Below, in pieces: positions 1 through 5,159 of a DNA stretch of 8,015 bases. Position numbers and translations under genes: made by a program. Each line of letters opens with the position of its first letter. The stretch's first letter is position 1. This stretch comes from Candidatus Bathyarchaeota archaeon (lineage in GTDB: Archaea; Thermoproteota; Bathyarchaeia; 40CM-2-53-6). The stretch spans positions 1 to 8,015 of the forward strand of contig VBBE01000108.1 of assembly GCA_005884605.1 (NCBI GenBank), in the 5' to 3' direction. The notes under the pieces are model-generated. The model did no database searches and was not told the origin of the DNA. It was given only the letters and a program-made list of their open reading frames with translations.

Positions 1-1
1 G

Positions 2-103
2 AAACCGCGGTTTGGAGCCGAGCGTGTGTCAGACCCGGATAATCCTTTATCCGAATACCTCCGGGCCCGCCATAAAATTACACGCGGAACCGGCCGCTCA
101 TGA
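2..103 (+). CDS. Possible C-terminal tail of an upstream gene (partial)
   Basis: A reading frame is open from the left window edge to a TGA at 101-103, giving 33 residues that begin KPRFGAERVSDPDN and end KITRGTGRS. The composition is charged and soluble, as expected of a protein C-terminus, and a strong hairpin begins at the stop codon. I do not recognise the family. A competing frame (12-278) is longer but has a low-complexity, intergenic-looking translation. The call rests only on the open frame and the hairpin, so it could be chance; sequence to the left of the window would settle it. Confidence 0.3.
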   Translation, partial: KPRFGAERVSDPDNPLSEYLRARHKITRGTGRS

Positions 104-126
104 CCTCCGCCTCAACGAGGGAGGTC
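102..126 (+). repeat. Strong hairpin at the end of the partial upstream frame
   Basis: GACCTC (102-107) pairs with GAGGTC (121-126), and inside it CCTC (110-113) pairs with GAGG (117-120). This leaves a 2-nt bulge (CG) and a 3-nt AAC loop, about 10 base pairs in all. It overlaps the TGA at 101-103. No T-run follows, so it is not a canonical archaeal U-tract terminator, though it could be a 3'-end structure. An alternative pairing uses AGGTCC (122-127) with GGACCT (144-149). Confidence 0.5.
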
Positions 127-243
127 CTGTCGACTCAGAGAAGGGACCTTTGCTTGATCTCGAGGCACGCTTGGCTAAGCCTTGTTTGTTTCCGTTTGAT
201 GGTGAACCCTATCGATTGACTGAATGTCAGCAGGCTTCGAGTT

Positions 244-978
244 CTAATACTGAAGCGGAAGCAATCGTCTTTTTCTGAAATAGATTTTTCCTGTCTTGGG
301 ATCTGTAAGCCTCGTTCCGGCTCGTGTCATCACACTCAAAGGCAAAGTCTCGATGTCGAAGCTATCTAGCAGGCACCGGACGTAAGCCAATAAGTCTCTT
401 TCAGCATTATAGACCATGAGATTATGACCGCTTATGCTTCCTTCACCATCGTAGAACGCTCTGAGAAAGACAGATTTGCATTTGTCACAATGTTCGATCC
501 ACTTTCTCAGATGCGATAGGTTTGAGGAGAGAAAATTGTATAGTAGTACGCTGCAGCCCTGAACGATCCATCGGGCCCTTTTCTCGCTCCATCTTACCTT
601 GTAAGCTGTTCTTCCGCCGAGGACTTTTGCCAGGCATCGGCTGAATTCGTCCGCGAAATCTCTGTCGGTCACGCTCAGCATTATCTGTCCATCGTATTAG
701 TACGTATTGATGTTGCCATCGCTCAGAGCCACGCCGATCACATAGGAGAGCTCTGGGCAGGGTTTTGCGTCGAATCGATTAAGCGAGCCAGATGGGTGAT
801 GCGTACCCGTCAACCAATAACTGATGGAACTTCTAGATAGATTGGTTCCGCTCTCCTCGAAAATCTTCGCTTGCATTCGTCTGTAGGATAAACCGGATTT
901 TCGCATTTCATGAACAAGATGATAGAGCTTAGTTCTAGACTCTAGGCTCCGCCACCTTTGTCCTAACCTATGACTCAA
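244..978 (-). pseudogene. HTH-LAGLIDADG homing-endonuclease-like gene, interrupted by one in-frame TAA
   Basis: Two minus-strand reading frames (697-978, 93 residues; 244-681, 145 residues) lie in the same phase and are separated by one TAA at 699-697. Read through, they make one protein of about 244 residues. The N-terminal part has a helix-turn-helix-like segment (about residues 18-57, with SGLSYRRMQAKIF and SRSSISYWLTG), then a first LAGLIDADG motif, LSYVIGVALSDG (77-88). After the stop come SVTDRDFADEFSRCLAKVLG, typical of this archaeal family, and a second motif, FLRAFYDGEGS (about 171-181). Two motifs imply a monomeric endonuclease. The TTG start at 978 has a TATA-like CATATC about 25 nt upstream, which fits leaderless initiation. 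Known members cut DNA or persist as relics of intron/intein mobility; this copy is free-standing with no recognisable host intron. One base change (such as AAA or CAA to TAA) explains the stop, so it is probably a recent pseudogene. A sequencing error is possible. Confidence 0.8.
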
Positions 979-1003
979 AATTACTGGGGCAAGTCCCTCT
1001 GAT

Positions 1004-1210
1004 ATGTTGCACGGTAAAGAATCGCTATGCTTTACAGTGAACAGTGATGTGAAAGTGCTCCTGAAGACATGGTATAGGATGCGATCCTACCGCTTCGGGG
1101 AGTATGGAAATGACAAGGAGAACACAGGAGGTTCCTACTGGGTCGCGGGCGCTAAGGGTTCCGTAAGATACTTCGTATTAAATGACTCAATTTCCGACAT
1201 TAGACGCTAG
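1004..1210 (+). CDS. Doubtful small hypothetical protein
   Basis: This 68-codon frame starts at ATG 1004 and contains VNSDVKVLLKTWYRMRSYRFGEYG and GGSYWVAGAKGSVRYFVLNDS. I recognise no family. The aromatic-rich pattern is not typical of random translation and faintly recalls a decayed LAGLIDADG-type beta-beta-alpha segment, but that is weak. An AT-rich AAAATTA at 977-983 lies about 24 nt upstream of the ATG, as expected for a leaderless archaeal gene. It has no Shine-Dalgarno sequence and lies divergent to the broken endonuclease gene. It may be a remnant of mobile DNA or a chance ORF. Confidence 0.25.
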   Translation: MLHGKESLCFTVNSDVKVLLKTWYRMRSYRFGEYGNDKENTGGSYWVAGAKGSVRYFVLNDSISDIRR

Positions 1211-1219
1211 CATTAGTTA

Positions 1220-1233
1220 CTGGAAAGTTCCAG
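1220..1233. repeat. Short perfect inverted repeat
   Basis: CTGGAA and TTCCAG flank a 2-nt AG centre, giving perfect 6-bp arms. It lies 10 nt after the TAG of the doubtful small ORF. No T-run follows. It could be a dyad operator or a weak 3' hairpin, but chance is possible at this size. Confidence 0.35.
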
Positions 1234-1406
1234 GAAATGATCCCACAAACTGCGTTCTGCTGACGACAATGGAAAGTCGGTAAGAATCTTCCCCCATAAT
1301 ATACACTGGAATCCTCCGGACCCGCCACCGCACCTTCCTCCACTGCTTCCCCCAGTATATCCACCAGCATGGTGATGCAGCACTCACAAGCGCTTCTCTC
1401 CGAACG

Positions 1407-1413
1407 GTTATAG
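1407..1413 (+). promoter_or_regulatory. Possible TATA element for the ankyrin gene
   Basis: GTTATAG lies about 27 nt upstream of the GTG at 1437, the usual distance from an archaeal TATA box to the transcription start. This favours a leaderless transcript starting at or next to that GTG. No Shine-Dalgarno sequence is visible before either candidate start. The match is short and not unique. Confidence 0.3.
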
Positions 1414-1436
1414 CCCGGGACAACCCATCCATCTTT

Positions 1437-2024
1437 GTGCAAACGACGAATATGCCTCTCTCAACCGAGCTAGTCCGTGAGTTCGTAGTCGCAGGCCATG
1501 GAAACCTAGAGAGGGTACGGAAAATGCTTGCAGAGAGACCGGATTTGCTCAACGCAGCGTACGCTTGGACCGAGAACGACCAGGAAACCGCGATCCAAGC
1601 GGCCGCTCAAGTGGGCAACGTTCCTATCGCGGAATACCTTCTTGAAAGGGGAGCGCCTCTCGAAATCTGCACCGCGGCCATGCTCGGAGACAAAGAGGAA
1701 GTAGAGAAGAGAATTAAAGAGAACCCAGCTAATATCAACTCGGCTGGAGCACATGGCATTCCTCTCTTGACGCATTCTGCTTGGAGCGGCGATCTCGAAC
1801 TGGTTCAGTACCTGTTCCGAAACGGGGCAAAGGCTGGGTCATCTTCGGCCCTCCAAAACGCAGTCACAAGAGGATACTACGATTTAGTCGTCTGGCTGGT
1901 TGAAAACGCAGGCCCAGACCTAAACGCGAAAAACTTTCAAGGAAAAAGCCCGCTTTCGGTAGCTATCGAAAAGAAACAGGAAATAATTGCCCAACTCCTA
2001 AGGGACCACGGCGCCAAAGAGTAG
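1437..2024 (+). CDS. Ankyrin-repeat protein
   Basis: The 195-residue protein is made almost wholly of ankyrin-type helix pairs and should act as a protein-binding scaffold; its partner is unknown. Repeats run roughly at residues 11-40 (LVREFVVAGHGNLERVRKM), 50-74 (ETAIQAAAQVGNVPIAEYLL), 77-102, 106-133 (HGIPLLTHSAWSGDLELVQYL), 138-163 and 169-193 (GKSPLSVAIEKKQEIIAQLL). There is no signal peptide or membrane segment, so it is probably cytoplasmic. The start is either GTG 1437 or ATG 1452; the GTG is preferred because a TATA-like element sits about 27 nt upstream. The sequence closely resembles an ankyrin family common in soil bacteria, with the pattern AGHG-LE-V--ML-E-P-LLNA and an AAMLG-K-EV segment, so lateral acquisition is plausible. 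That is inference from remembered family patterns. Confidence 0.88.
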   Translation: MQTTNMPLSTELVREFVVAGHGNLERVRKMLAERPDLLNAAYAWTENDQETAIQAAAQVGNVPIAEYLLERGAPLEICTAAMLGDKEEVEKRIKENPANINSAGAHGIPLLTHSAWSGDLELVQYLFRNGAKAGSSSALQNAVTRGYYDLVVWLVENAGPDLNAKNFQGKSPLSVAIEKKQEIIAQLLRDHGAKE

Positions 2025-2095
2025 TCAGCCCGACGATCTCATCCAATGCGTGAAGTCGCAGTCGAGCTCCTCATATCAGAGGTCAGACTAATCGA

Positions 2096-2239
2096 ATGAA
2101 ACATCGCAAGCCTGACGAAGGAGGTCAACGACGACCCTCATGCTCCAAACACGGACCGTACGACGGACCCTACTGCCCTGAATGCTATGAGCGCGCCATG
2201 AGCGGCGAAGCTACCAACAAGACTGCAGCATCGAGCTAA
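2096..2239 (+). CDS. CxxH/CxxC zinc-finger microprotein (47 residues)
   Basis: A short frame starts at ATG 2096 and ends at TAA 2237-2239. Its core is PSCSKHGPYDGPYCPECYERA, with Cys16-x2-His19 and Cys27-x2-Cys30, a complete set of four zinc ligands with turn-forming Gly/Pro between them. The N-terminus is basic (MKHRKPDEGGQRR) and the tail is Ser/Thr/Ala-rich. Such small zinc-ribbon proteins are common in archaea and usually bind nucleic acid or a larger protein; I cannot assign a specific role. GAGGTC at 2079-2084 is an acceptable Shine-Dalgarno site 11 nt before the start. The stop is in the same phase as the next gene (HEAT protein), and no further stop occurs between 2240 and 2357. The main evidence is the intact metal-ligand pattern. 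Confidence 0.55.
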   Translation: MKHRKPDEGGQRRPSCSKHGPYDGPYCPECYERAMSGEATNKTAASS

Positions 2240-2356
2240 AATAATCCCATTGTCCAACTCATCGGCCCGCATAGTGATTACCAGATTGTACCAACCGTCT
2301 CATCGAGCATCGACCCGCTGTCACCGCTTCCTGGAGCCAGAGATAGTGGGATTGTA

Positions 2357-2866
2357 TTGAAGTCAATAACCCACGACGAGACGAGAAGACTCGCTCCGGA
2401 TTACTCGGAGGACTTTGAGACCCTCGAGAAGATGGAGTGGGCGTTCTCGAAAGGAGAGGTTGATTTCTTCAGAATAGTCCTCGACGGCAGACCAAGCTTG
2501 CTTCTTCGAATACACGCGGTCTGCATGCTCGCGGATATGAAAGATGAAAGGGCGGTCCCGGCACTCTGCGAAGCACTGAAACAAGATCCGAGCCCACTGG
2601 TCAGGCATGAGGCCGCATTTTCACTCGGCCAACTGGAGTTCAAGTCAGCAGTTCCCGCCCTCCTAGAAGCCATGGCGAATGACGAGAGCGTCCTCGTAAG
2701 ACATGAATCAGCTGTGGCTCTCGGGTCCATCGGGGAAGAGACAGCCCGTTCAGGACTGATCGATCGACTACGGGACCCAGATGAGGACGTACGATTGTCA
2801 GCTGAGATTGCGTTGGCGGATTTGGATTTTCTAAAGCGCCTCAGGGCACGAACCACCAGGCGATGA
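2357..2866 (+). CDS. HEAT-repeat protein resembling one lobe of deoxyhypusine hydroxylase
   Basis: The 169-residue product has HEAT/PBS-lyase-like helix pairs at about residues 47-74, 79-107, 111-138 and 140-160. Two consecutive repeats contain His-Glu pairs, LVRHEAAFSLGQL (H84-E85) and LVRHESAVALGSIG (H116-E117), 32 residues apart. In eukaryotic deoxyhypusine hydroxylase (DOHH), paired HE motifs in near-identical contexts (RHE...LGQ, then MVRHE...ALGAIG, 33 apart) bind the di-iron centre that hydroxylates deoxyhypusine on eIF5A. DOHH has two such lobes in about 300 residues; this protein has one, so a homodimer could supply four HE motifs. The function is inferred: many HEAT proteins are only scaffolds. 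The start is uncertain: TTG 2357 is used, but the frame is open back to 2240, and ATG 2432 (residue 26) is an alternative. Trm5 begins 16 nt downstream, suggesting co-transcription with a tRNA/translation gene. Confidence 0.85.
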   Translation: MKSITHDETRRLAPDYSEDFETLEKMEWAFSKGEVDFFRIVLDGRPSLLLRIHAVCMLADMKDERAVPALCEALKQDPSPLVRHEAAFSLGQLEFKSAVPALLEAMANDESVLVRHESAVALGSIGEETARSGLIDRLRDPDEDVRLSAEIALADLDFLKRLRARTTRR

Positions 2867-2882
2867 ATGCCGAGTACCACTG

Positions 2883-3986
2883 TTGAGTCGCAACGAAGAA
2901 GACTTAGACCGCCTCCAGGAAAGCGTGTCTCTAAGCATACCTAAGAAACAAGGAGAGAAAACGATCCAACTTCTCACCAAACTGAAACTACTGAACAGAA
3001 AACTCGCACCTCAAACAATAGACGATCAACTGCATCTGCCCCTATCGCGCGCACCCCAACCGCAAGAGCGAAGACTCCTTGATAGCGTCCTGGGAAAACA
3101 GAGCCTCCTACACGAGAAGTTTCCCTTCAGATCAGAAACCATTGGCTCGCTGGAGGAAGTTCTAGCGCGACAACTACCTTCGAGCATTATTCCACTCGTT
3201 TCAAAATCGTTCGATGTGATCGGCGACATCGCCATCATAGAACTCTCCCCTACAACAGAACCGTTCGAAAAGAGCATCGCCGAAGCGCTAATGAAGGTTC
3301 ACAAGAACGTCAAGACAGTCTACTCAAAGGCTGGACCGATTACTGACAACCAGCGATTGAGGCCTCTTCATCACGTTCTCGGTGCGAATCGAACTCAGAC
3401 AATCCATACGGAGATGGGTTGTCGCTTCAAGATCGACATTTCGAAAGCCTTCTTCTCCCCACGTCTATCGGCGGAACATGGGCGAGTGGCAGAACAGGTC
3501 CGGCGAGGAGAGCACGTGGTAGACATGTTCGCTGGCGTGGGACCGTTCTCGATACTAATCGCGAAAAGATTGAACGACGTACAGATCGACGCCATCGATG
3601 CCAACCCCGAAGCTGCCAAGCTGATCGAAGAAAACGCGAGGATGAACAAGGTCCAAGACAGAATGAAGGTGTGGTCCGGCGATGCCCGAGTCGTCGTCAA
3701 GAATAACCTCGCAGGAATGGCTTCGCGAGTAGTAATGAACCACCCTTCTCAGGCGAGGGAGTTTCTCGAACCCGCATGTGAAGCGCTTAGGCGCGATGGA
3801 GGAATCGTTCACTACTACACGTTCGCAGAGGGCGCAGACTGCGAGTTAGAGGCTAGGAAAGAACTTGCGGGTGCCCTCGATAATACAGGTTGGAAGGTCG
3901 AGAAATTCATGGCGACGCGTAAAGTGAGAGGTGTCGCTCCGATGAAATGGCAGGTTGTACTAGACGCGAAACTTGCGCCAGCTTAG
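2883..3986 (+). CDS. trm5: tRNA (guanine37-N1)-methyltransferase Trm5
   Basis: This 367-residue protein belongs to the Trm5/Tyw2 (Met-10-like) family. Trm5 uses S-adenosylmethionine to methylate N1 of G37 next to the tRNA anticodon, preventing +1 frameshifting, and in archaea it begins wyosine synthesis. Residues 15-45 (SLSIPKKQGEKTIQLL...) match the N-terminal D1 domain; 108-168 (SFDVIGDIAIIEL ... SKAGPITDNQRLRPLHHVLG) match D2. The catalytic domain begins at FKIDISKAFFSPRLSAEHGR (182-201). SAM motif I is VVDMFAGVGPFSILIAK (212-228), the acidic SAM-ribose loop is AIDANPEA, and the NPP-like motif is MNHPSQAREFL (285-295), followed by GGIVHYYTF. The loop reads N-H-P where N-L-P is usual. Tyw2 is less likely because of the NHP-plus-HYYTF context. 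The start is TTG 2883, with no in-frame ATG nearby. The stop TAG interlocks with the stop of the convergent DUF371 gene. Confidence 0.93.
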   Translation: MSRNEEDLDRLQESVSLSIPKKQGEKTIQLLTKLKLLNRKLAPQTIDDQLHLPLSRAPQPQERRLLDSVLGKQSLLHEKFPFRSETIGSLEEVLARQLPSSIIPLVSKSFDVIGDIAIIELSPTTEPFEKSIAEALMKVHKNVKTVYSKAGPITDNQRLRPLHHVLGANRTQTIHTEMGCRFKIDISKAFFSPRLSAEHGRVAEQVRRGEHVVDMFAGVGPFSILIAKRLNDVQIDAIDANPEAAKLIEENARMNKVQDRMKVWSGDARVVVKNNLAGMASRVVMNHPSQAREFLEPACEALRRDGGIVHYYTFAEGADCELEARKELAGALDNTGWKVEKFMATRKVRGVAPMKWQVVLDAKLAPA

Positions 3987-4402
3987 ATCTCTGCAACAAG
4001 CTCGACAAGCACCTTCCTGCGAGGGTCTTGAAGCAATTCTACGAATGATCTTGGAATGTCCGCTGCCGCCCGATCTGCGTGCACCATCAGGGTCCTGTCA
4101 GATATGAAACCGCTTTTTCTGATCACGATGTCCGTTGGATGGGAGAGCGTCAGCCCTTGGGCACCTCGCCCCTCGACGGCGAATTGATGGACGTCGATCT
4201 TCAGAGTTAGGCGCGCTCTGCAGGCTCCGCTGGAGAGAGCGTTTTTCACAGGTTCAGGCAAATCTATCAATCCTACAGAACACCCAACCGCAATTATGCA
4301 ATCTCCGTTCTTGCTAAGACCAGTGTCCCTAGTGAGCTCCAAGGTCGTCGGGTGGATTGATGAGATCGATGGATGGCCACGCGCATAGAACTTGAAATTC
4401 AT
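3983..4402 (-). CDS. DUF371 family protein (archaeal, function unknown)
   Basis: The 139-residue product matches the small archaeal DUF371 family from end to end: KFYARGHPSISSIHPTTLELT at the N-terminus, KNGDCIIAVGCSVGLIDLPEPVKNAL in the middle, and LTLSHPTDIVIRKSGFISDRTLMVHADRAA (about residues 84-113), which is the most conserved block. It is soluble and probably cytoplasmic; the family has no established biochemical role that I know of. The open frame extends to 4621, but those 73 extra residues are antisense to the neighbouring methyltransferase gene, so they are not coding. ATG 4402 is chosen over ATG 4414 because it fits the family N-terminus and lies about 33 nt from a TATA-like AATAT. 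The gene is divergent from the methyltransferase and convergent with trm5, sharing a TTAG stop overlap. Confidence 0.88.
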   Translation of the reverse strand: MNFKFYARGHPSISSIHPTTLELTRDTGLSKNGDCIIAVGCSVGLIDLPEPVKNALSSGACRARLTLKIDVHQFAVEGRGAQGLTLSHPTDIVIRKSGFISDRTLMVHADRAAADIPRSFVELLQDPRRKVLVELVAEI

Positions 4403-4431
4403 CGAGACATGCATAGTCAACCAGAGGAGTC

Positions 4432-4437
4432 TAATAT
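4432..4437. promoter_or_regulatory. Possible shared TATA element between DUF371 and the methyltransferase gene
   Basis: TAATAT lies in the short gap between the divergent genes. Leftward, a start site about 26 nt away falls near 4409, just before the DUF371 ATG at 4402. Rightward it falls near 4461, just before GGAGGG and the ATG at 4466. It is AT-rich and quasi-symmetrical, so it could serve both directions. The evidence is positional only. Confidence 0.35.
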
Positions 4438-4505
4438 GCTCAGCTACATTTGACAGGCTGGAGGGATGACCAAGGTTCGTAGACTTCGCAAGTGAAAGAG
4501 AAAGA

Positions 4506-5159
4506 ATGGTCCAGGCCCTAATTGAAGAAGGACTCCTCAAAACCCGCGAGGTCATAGATTCTATGAGAAAGGTTCCGAGGGAACTGTTCGTGTCTGCCCA
4601 TATGCGACAGTACGCGTACAATGATACTCCATTACCGACGGAACATGGCCAGACAATCAGTGCGCCACTCGGCTGACCAGCCGGGCGTTACATGGTGGCC
4701 ATAATGAATGAGGCTCTGGAATTGGGACAGGGAATGAAAGTGCTCGAGGTGGGCGCGGGAAGTGGATACCATGCAGCCACCATTGCCGAAATAATAGGCG
4801 ACAAAGGACATGTTTCCGCCATTGAATACGTTGACAAACTTGTGGCGATTGCGAGGGGCAACCTGGATCGAGCAGGACACGGCAACCGGGTCACGCTGGT
4901 TCAAGGCGATGGATCGCTAGGTTACGCTGAGAAAGCCCCATATGACAGAATACTCGTTACCGCCGCAGCGCCTAAGATTCCGCCGCCCTTGCTGGAACAA
5001 TTGAAGCCAGACGGAGTCCTTGTCGTTCCGGTCGGTGGAAAAATGTTCCCGCAAGAACTTATCCGGGTTTGGAAGAAGACTGATGGAACCGTGGATCGGA
5101 ACTCCCTAGGGGGAGTCGCGTTTGTGCCTCTTATCGGGAGATACGGCTTCAGCGATTAA
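4506..5159 (+). pseudogene. pcm: Protein-L-isoaspartate O-methyltransferase, interrupted by a 21-nt hairpin insertion carrying TGA
   Basis: The family enzyme uses SAM to methylate isoaspartyl residues and so starts repair of aged proteins. The N-terminal part (4506-4676) reads MVQALIEEGLLKTREVIDSM ... DTPLPTEHGQTISAP, then LG and TGA at 4674-4676. The C-terminal part (4692-5159, 155 codons, same phase) begins MVAIMNEALELGQGMKVLEV and has SAM motif I VLEVGAGSGYHAA, GDGSLGYAEKAPYDRILVTAAAPKIP, and the terminal GGVAFVPLIGRYGF. Family members read SAPHMVAIM at the junction. Removing 21 nt (4669-4689) gives exactly SAP-H-MVAIM and a 210-residue enzyme, the normal size. The likely ancestral start, ATG 4466 behind GGAGGG, is one nucleotide out of phase. 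The N- and C-terminal pieces could also be made separately, since ATG 4692 follows the TGA by 15 nt. Its stop interlocks with that of FEN-1. Confidence 0.85.
4663..4687 (+). repeat. Hairpin inside the methyltransferase gene, containing the TGA
   Basis: CGCC (4663-4666) pairs with GGCG (4684-4687), and CGGCTG (4670-4675) pairs with CAGCCG (4678-4683). ACT (4667-4669) is a 3-nt bulge on the 5' side, and AC is the apical spacer. All ten pairs are Watson-Crick and nine are G-C except one T-A, so the RNA form would be very stable. The in-frame TGA occupies 4674-4676 at the apex. This segment accounts for most of the 21 nt that are absent from the family consensus. Confidence 0.75.

Larger units (their letters stand above)
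1211..1436. other. Gene-poor stretch before the ankyrin gene
   Basis: I see no convincing gene here on either strand. Minus-strand frames between 1200 and 1552 give Trp/Cys/Arg-rich translations and run antisense into the ankyrin gene, so they look like shadows. Contents I can support are a 14-nt palindrome at 1220-1233 and a TATA-like element near 1407-1413. Together with 979-1210 this forms about 460 nt of apparently decayed or regulatory DNA. Confidence 0.5.

Noticed and set aside
12..278. 88-residue plus-strand frame from TTG 12
   Set aside because: The translation is low in recognisable structure, overlaps the endonuclease gene end on the other strand, and competes with a different frame over 2-103.
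58..1328. A 15-nt near-match between CTCCGGGCCCGCCA (around 59-72) and CTCCGGACCCGCCA (around 1315-1328)
   Set aside because: It is short, has a mismatch, and its flanks are unrelated; it is consistent with chance, so it is not called as a direct repeat or attachment site.
1200..1552. Minus-strand frames of 80 and 111 codons
   Set aside because: They run antisense into the ankyrin gene, are Trp/Cys/Arg-rich, and show no family resemblance.
4403..4621. N-terminal extension of DUF371 to a start at 4621
   Set aside because: These residues are antisense to the conserved N-terminal coding region of the methyltransferase and lie outside the DUF371 family pattern.
4674..4676. TGA decoded as selenocysteine
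   Set aside because: The family has no cysteine or selenocysteine at this point, the surrounding LG and PAGRY residues have no family counterpart, and no SECIS-like context was recognised.
697..4676. One suppressor tRNA or altered genetic code explaining both in-frame stops
   Set aside because: The endonuclease stop is TAA and the methyltransferase stop is TGA, while the intact genes end normally in TAA, TAG or TGA. A single reassignment cannot explain both.
4669..4689. Canonical archaeal bulge-helix-bulge intron of 21 nt in the methyltransferase gene
   Set aside because: For the cut points that restore SAP-H-M, the four bases after the 5' bulge (CGGC) do not pair with the four after the 3' cut (CATG). 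The hairpin that does form predicts a 10-nt excision that breaks the frame. Splicing is kept only as a testable possibility.
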